From Acorus gramineus (Eukaryota; Streptophyta; Magnoliopsida; Acorales; Acoraceae): a DNA stretch of 64,000 bases. Below, in pieces: positions 44,377-57,800 of the stretch. The stretch is taken from the NCBI GenBank assembly GCA_030737835.1, contig CM060848.1:13252323-13316322 (forward strand), written 5' to 3'. A program made the position numbers and the translations under genes. Within the stretch, counting starts at the first letter, position 1, and each line of letters begins with the position of its first letter. The notes under the pieces were generated by a model that had not been told where the DNA came from, searched no databases, and worked only from the letters and a program-made list of their open reading frames with translations.

Positions 44377-46877
44377 TCAAGTGAGGCATATGTTTGGGTC
44401 TTCCTCATCTGAGTCAAACTCAACCTGAAAATGAAAGAAGCGCAACAAGCTGAGCTAAAAATCATCACCGTTTCTCTAAAGGGATGTTTTTTTAACTCAC
44501 AATGTGCCTTAACAATGAAATGAGATCTGGAGCATCATGACAATCAAACGTTTGAGTGAAAGATTAGAGTAATACATAAGAGCCACATTAGATATCATAT
44601 AAATATAATATATTGTTTAATTGCATGGTTTTAGAGCTATTGCGGGGAGGAGCAGAAGATAACTCACATTTTCATCTTTGAACCACTTCCCATTGCAGTC
44701 ACGTTTCCAACCAGCAGCTGTGAATTTGAGTTCTCTCTCTTGACGTTTACGAAGCTCAATTTGCCACTCAACAAGCATCTTATTGTTCTCACTAGATTTA
44801 GATTGGCATTCAGTAGAATTACAAGCAGAGGCACTTTTGTGTGAAGATGGGCTTTCTTTCTGGTCAGATGAAAGCAAATGGTTTGGATTTTGCAAAGGAG
44901 AATTCCCCCCTCTAAATCTCTCATTATCAAAGCAGCTTTGCACATTTGAAATGGTCTTCTTTGTTTGTTGAATCAGTGGCTTTGGACCTGTGTGGGGAAA
45001 CCAGGGTAGCCTATGATTCAACCTTAGCGGCTTGGAAGGTAAACTAAGAAATAGGAAAAAAATGAAATGAGGCTTTTGCGACCCTACTCACGAAATGCAA
45101 TTCAAATGGCCTCTATTGTCAACAAAAGGTTGATAGCATTTGAGCAAGAGATAGAACTGATTTTAGAAGATTAAACTGTACTTCAAATGAAATTGAACAA
45201 GTTAGACTGAGGTGCGTTTGGTTGCGCAATTGCAAAACTGTTTTTCTGCAAACGCTGGGTTTTAAAATTGATTATGCAGGAAGTTATCCCCCAACTTTTG
45301 GAAAACGCAGCTTTTGTGCACTATTTACCTGAAATCTGTTTATAGAAAGCTACCTCAGTTTTTCTGTTTGGTTGCACGATTGCAAAACGTACTTCTTACA
45401 AACGTAAAAGCTACCCAATCGTGCGACAAAACGCACCCTGAGTAAGATTCAATTCTTGTTTGGAACCAATTTTCAAAACCATCTTTTCATAAAAGCTGCT
45501 CTCAACCAGTTTTTTTCATATAAGCTGTTTTTTAATCTTCTAACACATAAGAATCAAAATCTGAATCGAACAAGTGAAGTAACAAAGTACCCATTTGGAA
45601 CCTAATCATTTGAAAACAGATTTTGTAGAAGCAGAGACAATCGGTTCCAAATGGGACTTTAGCAGATATACCTAATTTTACTGTACTAGCTGAATGATCA
45701 TTCAAGGCTATCCTCTTGTTTATCTCATCTTGTCTCCATAATTCTCTTTCCTTTAGCGTGGACTCTGCGGCAATGTGACGCGCTCCCTTGACGTGCATCT
45801 AAATAACAAAATGCCAATGAGATATTATCAAAGGCAGAAAAAGAAACATGAAACATATAAATATCACAGGACAAAACAAGCATGAAAGTACCACATGTAA
45901 CATTCCATGTATAACTCAAAATAGTCAATTCTAAATTCTAATTCATGATGAATTGGGATATCCAATGATCAATTGGATTATGAACCTTAAGCAAAAAAAA
46001 ATGAAGAGGAATAATAATAAACAACCAGAGAGTGACCGCTCTTAATCCTATTTTGGTAAGGGAACAAGTGGCAGGATAAGGGAGGATAGAAAGCCACTTA
46101 ATTTCTTTAATATTTAAAGAGTGAGAATAAAATGTGGATAATTGTCCTGATTTTTTTTTAAGATTATAAAATTGTCCTGATTTTGAATCGAAAATAATGA
46201 TTTTTATGTTCCACATATAGGATAGAGTAATGTTTATTCTTTATTTTTATCCCCATTTTGACAAACGTAAATAAAGATAAAATACAAACTTTTAAGTCTC
46301 CTAAAATTAGAATTACTTATCATAAAAAAAATCTTATCCCCTTACCAAACTATGCCTTAGCATCCAAACCAATGACATAAACCTGTTATGAAACACTTTA
46401 CTATTGCTCCAACCAATCGCCCCTAAATACAATAATGGCATGATATGATGTTGACAGCATCAATTATATAAATGCAGATACAAAGTAAATCATAAGATAA
46501 ACCAAGATTTATTCAAAGAACACAAAGTAAAGTAAGACTAGATGAACCCAATATTTGAAAACAAACAAAGAAATGGGGTTCATGAGAAGTGATGATTCAC
46601 TTTATAAAATTCAACCCTAATAAAATCCCATCGTGATATGAATCCAATTGATGAATTAAAAGAACAGAAACTGAAGACAGAGAGAGAGAGAGAGACGAAC
46701 GGAGAGCATGAGAAGGGAGTCAAGGAGGGGGTTGTTGGGGCAGACGAGGCACTCGCACTTGCCGCTCCTCGTCTTCCTGTACGACGACGACTCGGCGTAA
46801 TCGATCAGGAGGTCGTCCAGTCTCCGCTTCCTGTATTGGGCCTCCCTCGCCCAGCTGTCCCCTCCGAACGCGCTCAT
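44377..46877 (-). CDS. SCNM1-like zinc-finger protein (U12 splicing factor family), 4 exons
   Basis: Exons: 46701-46877, 45672-45798, 44668-44987, 44377-44424. They join in phase to 223 residues with GT-AG introns. The N-terminal Trp/Arg-rich start (DSWAREAQYRKRRLDDLLIDY) leads into a single C2H2-type finger across exons 1-2 (CLVC ... HVKGARH). The C-terminus has GWKRDCNGKWFKDENVEFDS and an acidic end (DEEDPN). Order and wording match animal sodium channel modifier 1 (about 230 residues), which is known to act in minor-intron (U12) splicing. A nuclear splicing role here is inferred from that family. The start is the only in-frame ATG ahead of the conserved region. A MITE lies in intron 2. It is divergent from the WEB-like gene 1.2 kb away. 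Confidence 0.88.
45211..45440. mobile_element. MITE-like element (family 1, copy 2) in SCNM1-like intron 2
   Basis: Ends CTGAGGTGCGTTTGGTTGC and, complemented, CTCAGGGTGCGTTTTGTCGC form an imperfect terminal inverted repeat. The interior shares wording with 44-263. It lies between exon 3 (ends 44987) and exon 2 (starts 45672), so it does not disturb coding sequence. Confidence 0.6.
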
Positions 46878-48088
46878 CTATCTCTCTCTCTCACACACAC
46901 ACACACAAGGGGCAGAAACAAAGGCTGGATTTAGTTTGCGAGAAAAAATTGATGTCGGGTAATTAGATGCAAGTATTTTCTTTTTTCTTTTTTTGGGTAG
47001 GTGTTATGTCACGGGAATATTAATTATATATTCTTCGAATGCAATATCAAGAAAAGTTCACGTATGTTTTAATTTAAAAAAAAAGATAAATTTTATTTAA
47101 TAAAATATATATTTTAATAAAAAAATATTTATAGTTGATAATCCAATATATATAAAGGGATTTAACTTATAAATTAACAATATACACAGAGTGTGTAACA
47201 ATAATATTTGAAATAATGTTACTTACAACCCATTTTCAATCATGAATCTCGTCTACATGTATTTTGAATTTTTTTAAAATAATATACATCGTTTAATAAA
47301 GTACATGCTTTAATAAAAAATAAAGCATATACTCTAATGAATCATGTGTATTCATTTTTAAAAATATAAAAAAAAATATTAAAGCATATATCTCGTTAAT
47401 GTGAGTATATATTCCGTTAATATTCTGTCGATGCATATAGGACTGGAATTGAGGTTGAAAAAAAAAACTGTGTAATAACACTAATATTTGACATTGCTCA
47501 TGGATAGCCTCGCAGGTCGATGGGCATCAGTAGAAAGACACCCCTCCCAGTCTGTGCAAAAGAATGTGTTTCGTGGGTTTCATTCTCACAATGGAAATAC
47601 ATAAGACTATATTTGTAGTTTCAATAGACAATAGCCTAGTCAGGGAATCTGTAGTCCATAAGATTCTTGTTTTTAAAAGATCTGTATTTGTATTGTTTCA
47701 GATTAATTTTTTTTTAAATCTTTGGTTGGCAAAGAATGATATCATATATATAACATGATACAACCACCATCTGCAATTCAATAGACAATAATAATAGCAC
47801 TAGTTACACTGCATAAGTCAAAGCCGGTTTCGCAGCTATGCTTAATCCATGGCGACCCAAATTTTTAAAACAGCATTTTGTCCACAGTGAATGTCGTCCT
47901 CATCAGCCGGCGCTAACTGATAACCAAACCTCAGTTTTATATATGCATTGATTTTTTTATCTTTTCCTCTACCCTAAACATATGATGTCATTGGAATTCC
48001 ATGCACCAACAAAAGAGCACCTATTTTAAGAAACGTAGAACAAATCAGACCTCATAAAGATTAAATATTACAATCAACCAAAAATCAA
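46878..48088. promoter_or_regulatory. Divergent intergenic region between SCNM1-like and WEB-like genes
   Basis: About 1.2 kb between two oppositely transcribed start codons. It holds CT/CA microsatellites right next to the SCNM1-like start (46878-46910) and is otherwise AT-rich. It must contain both promoters; no specific TATA or operator could be assigned with confidence. Confidence 0.4.
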
Positions 48089-48958
48089 ATGGATCCTTTC
48101 GTCGATTCACCGGACTCACTGAGATACGACGAAGCACTGCGAGCGACGCTGAAAGAACTCGCGGAAGCCAAACAACACCTCGCCAGAGCACGAGAAAGGG
48201 CGACGCTCTTCTGGCTGGACTCCACCCCCGTCATCGACCATCTCGAGAAGCTCCAGTCCTCCCTCTCCACCGACCACCAACGCCTCTCAACGAAAACCCA
48301 CACATCTTCAACCCTCCAATCCCAACTACAATCCACGAATTCAAGAACCCGAAAGCAACAGGCCGAGGAGTTCGAAGCGCGGATGCGAATCGAAGAGCTG
48401 AACCGCTCTCTGAACGAAACGCGAACCCAATCGGAGCGAATCGGGTCCGAAGAGCTCGCGAGGCTGAAAGGGGAAATTCGGCTGAAGAGACGGTCGCTGA
48501 GGGCTTCGCAGCTGACGGAGAGAGCGGTGCGACTGGAAATCGCGGCGTTGAAGGAATCTACGGCGGCGGCTCGTCATCGCGTCGAGGGTTTGAAGGGGGA
48601 GAAGAGGATGGTTGTGCTGTCGCACGAAGAATACAATGCGATGATTCGAAGGGCTGATGAGGGAGAAGCGTTGGCGAAGTGGCGCGTCGCGGCTTCCATG
48701 GAAGAGAGAAGGGAAGCGGAGGAGAGAAGGGGAAAGGCATTGATGAGACTGCAACAGATGTCGTCTGATGGAGGAGGAGAGATTGTAGAGGTTGGCGAGA
48801 GAGAAGAATCGAGGATCTCGGATTCTCTATCTCGGAAAGTCGAGTTTGAAGAGAGAATTGAAAGGCTCGATAAGAGAATTGTGTCAAGAGAGAAATCATC
48901 GATGTTGAAACAATTAAAAATCTGTCTCATACACGAAATGAAGAGGTTCTTTGGATGA
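48089..48958 (+). CDS. WEB-family-like coiled-coil protein, intronless
   Basis: A single 289-codon frame. It is GC-rich compared with the flanks, and codon use looks like a real gene. The protein is almost entirely charged alpha-helix. It contains long Glu/Arg/Lys-rich heptad stretches (residues about 10-60, 85-175, 195-225) and the phrase VVLSHEEYNAMIRRADEGEA near residue 200. That phrase resembles the LS.EEY..L...A.EAE segment of the plant WEB family (WEB1/PMI2 relatives, DUF827). Those proteins act in cytoplasm, some in light-driven chloroplast positioning through actin. It is shorter than classical WEB proteins and lacks their N-terminal motif, so the family call is moderate. No signal or membrane segment. 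Confidence 0.68.
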   Translation: MDPFVDSPDSLRYDEALRATLKELAEAKQHLARARERATLFWLDSTPVIDHLEKLQSSLSTDHQRLSTKTHTSSTLQSQLQSTNSRTRKQQAEEFEARMRIEELNRSLNETRTQSERIGSEELARLKGEIRLKRRSLRASQLTERAVRLEIAALKESTAAARHRVEGLKGEKRMVVLSHEEYNAMIRRADEGEALAKWRVAASMEERREAEERRGKALMRLQQMSSDGGGEIVEVGEREESRISDSLSRKVEFEERIERLDKRIVSREKSSMLKQLKICLIHEMKRFFG

Positions 48959-51678
48959 TGTTAGAAAGTGTTTAACAGAACTGTTTGGATTTGCAAACTC
49001 ATTTGAACTTTCACGCGCACGCGCGCTTTCTTTCTTCTTCTTCTTTTTTTTTTTTTATCAAGGTGAGTTTGTTTTCGCAGGAACAGAAAATCTAAAAACA
49101 TGATTTTAAACATCCATGGTTATAAATTTTCAGTTATAAATATGTCAAACTGCATCTTGAAAAACATAAAAAGGCGTGTCTATCCCCGCCCATTCTCTCC
49201 CTTAACCCACCAATAAAAAAAAAAACAAAGGTGTTTTTTATGTTTCCTCTTATCCGGTCAGGTCGATCAAACTTGGTCGTCACTTTATGTTTTGGGCGAT
49301 CGAATTTGGTCGTCATTTCATATTTTGGACGATTTAATTTTATCGCCATTTTAGGTTTTGGACGACCAAACTTGATCGAACAGGGTTGGAGAATCAAATC
49401 ATTATTATTAAATGTAGAACATAGGAACAGTTTTTTTTACACAAGTGAGGAACAAATTTTTAAAAGCCAGATATAAAATGTGTTTGGATCAACAAATAGT
49501 TTTTTTTTTCAGACAAAGAATCCGCTTAGCCATGAATTTAAACAAAGCTTAAAAATGATATATATTTGTTTAATAAGATATTTTTTTACAAAAAATTGAA
49601 TTAATTGAAAGTAAGATCTCATGAGGCAGACATGGTGAATCCCCAATTTTTCATATTTAGGGTTTATGATTTTTTACTGAGAGAGATGGGAATTCGACAG
49701 GAATGAGAGTGAAAATTGGGTGGGTTGTTTAATGTGATACGATAAGTGCAAGGTATACGTGTCGGCAGATTAACAAAAAAGCCCATCATTTTGGATGGTT
49801 CGGATAAGCTCTGTTTTTTTTTTTTTTTTGGACGGTTCTGATTGATTCACAGTGGCTAGATCCACTAATCAGACAGTGCATATTAAAGAGGGGTGTTTCA
49901 ATGAGATTTGTTAAAGTATGTGAGATAAATTTTTTCTAATGACGGTGAGGGGCATTTTTATTCTCAGGGATAGATAAGCCCTGATAATCTATTCTCACCA
50001 TTTAATAGAATTGTTATCAGGTCTTATCCTAGCTTATCCAAGCATAGCTAGGGTTTATCCGCGCCAAACAAACAGCGAATAAGGATGGCTAGGGAGTTAT
50101 TATTTTAAAAATATCAACTTTGTCCCTGGAATATAATTTTGTGTTTGGTGTAGTTGATGAATATAAATCAATCTATGATGAGTGTAATTAAATATGGACC
50201 GTCCATCTTATGCAATATTTTATGGTAGACCTTTATATATTTTTTACAACTAATCTATGTGTGCAGTGGTGATTCCAATTGCTTTGTGGTGATTCTAATT
50301 ATCTTATATCAATTTAATTACATTTACTCAATCAGTTTGACATAAATAGAAAAAATTGTGTATCATAAGTTGTTCATAAAATTGAATAATTTTATTAGAC
50401 AAGTAGCATTGTCAATATTGTTGTTGTACCAAATAACACTAGCCTTCTTATAAATGCCTTCATTTAATTTGTTTATATGTGTTATACGTATTTGCATATA
50501 AGTAATAACATACTCCATTATAAAATTATACACCTACATTGTAGAGATTATATATTTTTATAAACCGGATAATTATGTAAATCTTCGATAATTCGTACAC
50601 AACTAACCTAATAAGTTTGTAATAATTGCAAATAGAATATACATCATTCCAATTCAAAGTCAAGTTACCACAACATATGCACACTCACATTAGGGGGCTC
50701 TTAACATTGAGTACATCCTTTACTCTGGGACAGTTGATGGTCAACATGAAGATTCAATTCCAAGCACATATAATTTGAACTATAAAATCCATATTATGAA
50801 AGGTTGACATATATAATCATGATCACTTACATATATTAACACATATATATCACTACGGATTAAAAGGCTCAAACATAGACTTATCAGTCAACAAAAAACA
50901 ACATAACTAACAGTCATTCATATGTTCATATTCACATTAACCACCTATACTATCGAGGTTATGACAAAATTAGTATCATAGATGAAAAGAACGTGGTGTT
51001 CAAATATCCATACACACTGAACATTCCATAAAATTGACCTATAATCTAGTGGGCATCACAAAAAACAGTGTCGAGTTTGTCAAACCATGTCCAACGTGAA
51101 CCCTTTGCATACCAATGCAACAATTTAAGGATTGGTAAAATTGAGACTATTACAAAGACAAGCATACCAATAAAATGTAGCCAATTAAGACAAATTAGTA
51201 TGCCTTCCTACAATGCCTACTCACATAAAGTGATTGAACACATAATCATTCAAATGTTTAAAATATTTCAAATGTTTAAAATTTTAAATGATTATTCAAT
51301 ATTTAGTTATAAATGTTTGATTGAATCATGAGTGTTATGTTGGATCATAAATAAAAAAAAATTACATAATATTTAAGTTGGGTCAATCGGGTTCATAGGA
51401 TCGGGTCGGGGTGGACCCAGACCCAACCTGTTTTGATTGTCGAGTACTTCGGATTGAGTATTTACACCTTTTATTGGGTCAGGTTCAAGTCGACCCGCGA
51501 TTCGTTGACAGGTCTACCGGTGACCTCTGCCCCCCCCCCCCCCCCCCCCTACTCTCTCCATTCGTTCTCCTCCGCCCACTCTCTCATTCACTGGCATTTT
51601 ATTTTCTTCCACCGTTCCAACCTTCCTAAATTTTTTTCGGGGTGGGATTACAACCTGATGGATTTTAGATAACATTAA
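48959..51678. other. AT-rich intergenic region
   Basis: No supported gene. 49240-49380 has a short tandem of GATCGAACTTGGTCGTC-type units (about 50 bp each, three copies). 49930-50110 has MITE-like wording. A C-homopolymer of about 19 bp sits at 51531-51549. Confidence 0.5.
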
Positions 51679-51697
51679 CCCCACCCCACCCCACCCC
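51679..51697 (-). promoter_or_regulatory. Potential G-quadruplex (four G4 runs) upstream of PIG-G
   Basis: CCCC runs at 51679-51682, 51684-51687, 51689-51692 and 51694-51697, each separated by one A. On the minus strand this is GGGG(T) repeated four times, a textbook intramolecular G-quadruplex pattern, about 135 bp before the ATG. A role in expression is conjecture. Confidence 0.6.
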
Positions 51698-51831
51698 ACG
51701 AGCCACGATGGCACCATAGAGGCACCCGCAACGACATTGTGAACTCGGATGCGATTATAAAGAAACCCCCCTTAAAACCATCACTTGCTGGCCCCCCTTC
51801 TCTCTGTCAGTCTCTTTTCCTTTCTCCTTCC

Positions 51832-54800
51832 ATGTCCTCTCCTCCGTCGAATTGCGAGAGATTGGCAACATGTACGGTCGCGGCGGTCCTCCTCCAGATC
51901 CTCGGCCTCTCTCTCTTCGTCATCGGCTTCTTCCCCGTGAAGCCCACCCTCTCCGGTCTCAGGTACTTGTTTATTCATCCACCCTTCCTTGCTTGATCGG
52001 TCGATCTATCGATCATTCTCACCCTTGTTTGACATTATCCTCTCTCGATGACAGTGGCGCGGAGAGCTACCGTCAGCCTACGTCTCCGGGTTCGGTTGAA
52101 GACGGGCGAGTTCTGGCCCCGGATCAGCGGAGATCGTTGTACAGGGTTTGTTCATTGTTCCCAATCCTTAGTGCTGTAATATTTTTTATTAGCGAACTGT
52201 GAAGAAATATTGACATATTGCATATGAAAGCTTAAATTTGGACGATGATACACAGAAAAATTATATGTCCTTAAAAAAATCAAAACATGTCTTTTTTTTG
52301 TTGAAAATTGGTGCTCCCTCGGTTTGCTAAAATGTTGGGGGATGTAAGTAAAACACAGTCATTCCTGCGGTCTCTTTCACAGTCCCCGCTTTTCTCACAC
52401 CTAGACCTAGTATATAATAGGTTAGACTAGTATATACTAAGTTGGGAAAATGTGAAATGTATGTACATTGTTTTGGAAATTATAAGTCCTTTGAAATTTA
52501 AAACATGTTGGAGGCTGCAAAAGGGGCTGCATGAATGACTTCCCCTAACATTTTCCATTAATTTTTTTTGTGTTGTTTTAGTAGTAAAAGGTGCACTTTA
52601 TGGTCTGTAGATTTAATGTATAGATGACTTTGATATACTAAGATTGGCATAAGATGGATCAAAGACAATAATTAAGGAGGAAAGTGCAATGAATTTTAAT
52701 TTTGGTTTTTGCACATTGTTCTCAAAAAACCATTTGAATACTTTCAAGAACCTCCGAGCAGCAAACTTTGTTGCGGTGTCAACCAATGAAGTTGTGTGGA
52801 GCTCTTTAATTTTCTCAAAGGAATGCATTATTGGAGGTATCTTAATGTTTGGGGGGGGGGGGGGTGGTTATGAGCGAATGCATAGGTTTGAGGCTGTCGT
52901 TAGTGGTGCACATATCTTCTTTGGGTTTCTCCATGGGTCATTAGAAGTTAGAACGTGGATGGCTGCAGCAAATCTTAAAAATTCTCTTGTCGTGATGTAA
53001 AATGGTTGTTATCATCAGTTAGCTAAATGACTTGAAAAAAATGGGGGTTACAGAACAGATGGATGATTTTCAAATGTAGGGAGTGTACATGAAAAACTGG
53101 ATACCTGTGATCCTTAGACAAAAAAAATAAGTCTTACCCAAATTTATTTTTCTAGCTTTTGTGTTAATAAGAAAAACAAAAAGGATGACAAGCGCGAGTG
53201 GAGGGTGAGTAGTGGTTGAATATCAAAGATGGGCCTCGTGGAGGCAGCTTGTCGCCGTTGGATCTCTGCTGACCAGGTGATGGTGTCAAGGGAATGATTC
53301 TGGTTCTAGATGCTGGGAGGGGCTACTAGTGTCGAAGTATAGGGATCTATCTTCAATAGAAAACATCGCAATGGAGGGGCACCTTGAATGGACCCAACTT
53401 CAGGATACCATTAAAAGAAAGAATAAAAGCCCACCACCACAATGACCAACCCAGCCTTCAGCATGAAATCCTTCTCCGCTAGTAGGGGAAGCCAAATTAT
53501 GGATGCCACCTCCATCGCCTTCACATTGAACCCTTTAAAACCTGACCAGCCTCGAGTCAGATAATCCTCCAAATTCCATCCTTCAGACGAACCACCCAAT
53601 TACTGCACCACAGAAAACACGCAGTGACTCTAGTACTCCACCTTCCATGAAAATTTTGCAAGATTGCTCTGATCGCTTCTTTTGCTTCTCTTCCGGAACC
53701 ATTTCCACGTGCCTTTGAGGTCTCCATAAGAGCATTGGGATTGAGAGCAAAGCCCACCTTTTCCTAAATCCGAGTACTAAATGAACACTCAAAGAAAAGA
53801 TGGTCTCTTGTTTCCTCTCCTCTTTCACAAAACACGACTCGTGAGCTCCTTAAAGAGCATGCAGACCAGTGGATCTCTATTACTACATGTTGATGTGCAA
53901 TTCATTGAAAGCTTCACAATCCATGGATTTTCTGAGACAGATTGGATCCATGTGACAGCTAATTCGAATGAGATTCTATCCTTATTTCTCTTACATCTTG
54001 CCGTATGGAAATTTCTATCCTTCAGGATAGCTAATGTTTCTAAGATATGGATAAGGAGATGTTTAGTTTTTACACCATATATGTTGAGATGATTTCACCA
54101 GTCCAGCTTCTAAAAACCTCTCCATAGCCAGATTGATCTGCAGTTTTGGAGCCATCAGGGTTTAGTTTATAAGTTCCCAGTGGTGGGAGACATGATTCCT
54201 AATCGCTTCTCCAATGGACAAAAAAAGATGAGTTAGTGACGAGTGCTGACCGGGTCCAGGGTCAGTTTTCCAGTTGAAACTGTCCCTGGTTCATTTATTC
54301 CATAAAAAAAAAAACCAGGGGCACTTTGACAAATTGCCTTTTTCTGGAAGATGGAACATTCCTGTCATTAGTAGGCTACATGCTTTGGTACATTTATGAA
54401 AAAATCGTTATGTTTTTAATTTATTTTTATTTTTCCAGCTTCGATAGATTATTTTGTTGTCACGTGACAGTGCAATCTTATGCTCTGTTATTTTCACAGG
54501 AAATGTCTGAGATACCTCCACAATTTGACCGACTGGTGATAATGGTTGGTGAATAGTATTTTTCTCCAACAATAATATGTTGCATTCAATTGCTATCCCA
54601 GTGGTTTTCTGTAAAAACAGTCCTCCGGATGATGCAAATTCTTACCCTTTTTTTTTTCTTTTCAAAATCACGCTTGTATAGGTTGTTGATGGCCTTCCTG
54701 CAGAGCTTGTGCTGGGGAAGGGAAACAAACCTCCGACTAAGGCATTTGCAGAGGCCATGCCATATACTCAATTTTTGTTGTCCAGTGGGAGGGCAATTGG

Positions 54801-57800
54801 TTATCATGCTAAGGCTGCACCCCCAACCGTTACAATGCCTCGTCTGAAAGTGAGATAAAATCAATGGATAATGAAACATGCTTCAATGTACGCATATGAA
54901 CTCATATTTCATGATTTTTTTGCAGGCAATGGTTTCTGGGGCAATTGGAGGTTACTTAGATGTAGCATTTAATTTTAACACGCAAGCTCTCTTGGAAGAC
55001 AATTTGGTTGGTTAGTATGGAATTCAATTAGACCATACCATTTTGCTCAGTTACATGTAGGTCTACATGCATATCATGTGCCTAATTATTTTGTACGTAT
55101 TTTGTAGATCAATTCTACAACATTGGTTGGAAAATGGTAATGCTTGGTGATGAGACATGGATTAAGTTATTTCCTGGATTATTCACAAGATATGATGGAG
55201 TTAGTAGTTTTTATGTAAGTTTTCCATATTTTGTATTATTTAAATCGTTTCTATATAGTGTTATTTACACCATACCTTTGAAAGTTGATGATTACTACTT
55301 TGCCAGTGCATTCACCAGGTAGTTTAAAAAGTGCCAGAAAAATGTAAATGAAGGGCCTCCATCTGTAAATCTCAAAAATAGGATAATTTAGTCATTAGAA
55401 TAGTGATTTTATCTTCTATCTTCTGTTTATTATATCATGTGTTTGTTCCTTTTGAGGGTTGCAGAAAAAAATGTCTTTTAGAAGTTAAGGGTATCTAGGT
55501 AGATATTAGCAGTTATTTCTAGAAATGATTGCGTAGTTGTTAAAAGACTAGTTTTTTTTCAATATATAGTCCACTTGATTGAAACGCAATGAATGTATGG
55601 CTTGAATTTGTTACTGTTGTTTGTAAGTGTCATGAATGTCATCCAATGTGCCCCTTTAATACACTTGTCACATATTCCATGTATGCCATCACCTGTTTTC
55701 ACATTATTTCATATCCTGTTTTCACTTTGCTGATTACACATTAGTGACATTAAATTATTTGTCAACTGTGACTTGTGAATGAAGAGCAAATTTTCCTTTT
55801 TTTCTTGCATTTTCTAGCAGTTTGGGGACTTTGTTTACAATTTTATTGAATTGTGAATTCCAAGAATAAATCGTGCATTACCAATTATCACACCATCTTC
55901 CAAACTGCATGCTATCTCCTGTGCATTTAAGCTATTATTTATTCAAACCAGATATGCCAATACAACTAAAGCTGCTCTTATCCTATGCTCCCATGTCTCC
56001 TTTCAGCATGTTTGGAATTGTCCAAAAGTTTTCTCTTATATCATTTAATATTAAAACTCTACATGGATGTCTTCTATTGATTACATTGTATTCATAGCTG
56101 AATGGTGGTTTTATATGTACCATCAGTTTGTTATTTATTGTACTCATGGTTGAAGCTGAAATACTCTTCTATGTGTTATAGGTAAAAGATACTGTGGAAG
56201 TTGATCACAATGTTACTCGGCATTTGGATGATGAACTTCTTTCCAATGACTGGAATCTCTTGGTAATTATGATTTTAACTTATTGAATATTCTATCTTTT
56301 TTTTGGTGATGAGGAACTCCAAGAAGAGTTCGGAAAACCCATATGCACAGAATAGCTTACAAACCCTGAACAGCAAGTAAACACCCCCACCCCCAAAGGA
56401 TTCTAACTCAAGAACTATGGGGACAAAAGTCACTCCTCTAGCCGACGATTCAACCCTGTGTGGGCAACAACACAAGCACAAACTTTGGGTTCAACAGTTT
56501 AAGCTATAAATCCTTGATAGTTTCCATATTCAGGATTATACCAATGACTCAAAACTCCTTATAGTTGATAGGTAGAGATGGAATATTTTATTTTTTTGAT
56601 GATGTCAAGATAATCCTGATATGGATGGACCTATGAAAGCCTATTCTGTCAGAAACTTATAACTACTTTGACATTCTTTTTTAAGAAAAGGACATGATAA
56701 AGTTGACACTTATCAGGCCCAAGCCCCACCTTTCTGTTTGATATACTTTTTCTGTAAATGGTTGAAACATATTTTTTTATGCTGAATTTCCTCTGACATG
56801 AATGACATTCCTATAATCTTGTCTTTAATTTTTCCTAATTCTATTTTGATATTTGTTCTGATGGGTGTATTGTAACTGCATAAAATTACTTTGACATTTT
56901 TTTTTTGACATGACTGACATGATAAAATTGGACACTAATCAGGCCTAGGCCCCATTTATTTGGCTCCACCTATCTGTTTGATATACTTTTTCCATAAATT
57001 ATTGAAAAATATCATTCATTATGTTGAATTTCATCTGACATTCATATAATCATCTTACAGTTTTCCTAATTCTGTTTTGATATTTGTTCTGATATGTGTT
57101 TTGTAATTGCTTTTTTTCTCCCCGTAGATACTTCACTATTTGGGCTTAGACCACATTGGACATATTGGTGGGCGCCATAGGTAGCATTCCTGTATATGTT
57201 GAGTTAAATAGATTTTCATTAACACAATTAACATGTTTGTTTTTTTTCTGAATGCAGCATCTTGATGGCCCCCAAATTGAAGGAGATGGATGACATTATA
57301 AAGTTGACTCACAAAAGTGCTATACTGCATCAGGATAAAACCGGTAGCCGTACTCTTTTGGTTGGTTTCTTTTTTGTACTTATCTTACATGATGTATTTT
57401 GATCTTGCCTACTGTAGTGATTAAGACATGACTGGAAAAAGTTAATGGGTCGTCATATGGGATTTAGTTTACCCAGTTGAAGAATAAATCTCAATATTTT
57501 TTGCTCATATTTATACACGTTGTAGGTATATTTTTAAGTATGGTAATATGATATAATAATGGCTGTATGCATATCTAGACTTGTAAGTATGATATATATG
57601 ATATAATAATGGAAAATTTAACTTGCATGTTTGCTTCCCTGATCCATGGTGGTTTTCCTTCTTCAACTGTGCTCTATCATTGCTAAGTGCCACAAAATTG
57701 ACAAGTATATTGAGCACATTTAATTTATTATCATTTCTATTTATTTATCAAATCCTCATTTTATTCTTCAGTTGGTAGTTAGTGATCACGGCATGACTGA

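Noticed and set aside
48085-48930. Long antisense frames over the WEB-like gene
   Set aside because: Shadows of the GC-rich sense frame, with no protein resemblance.
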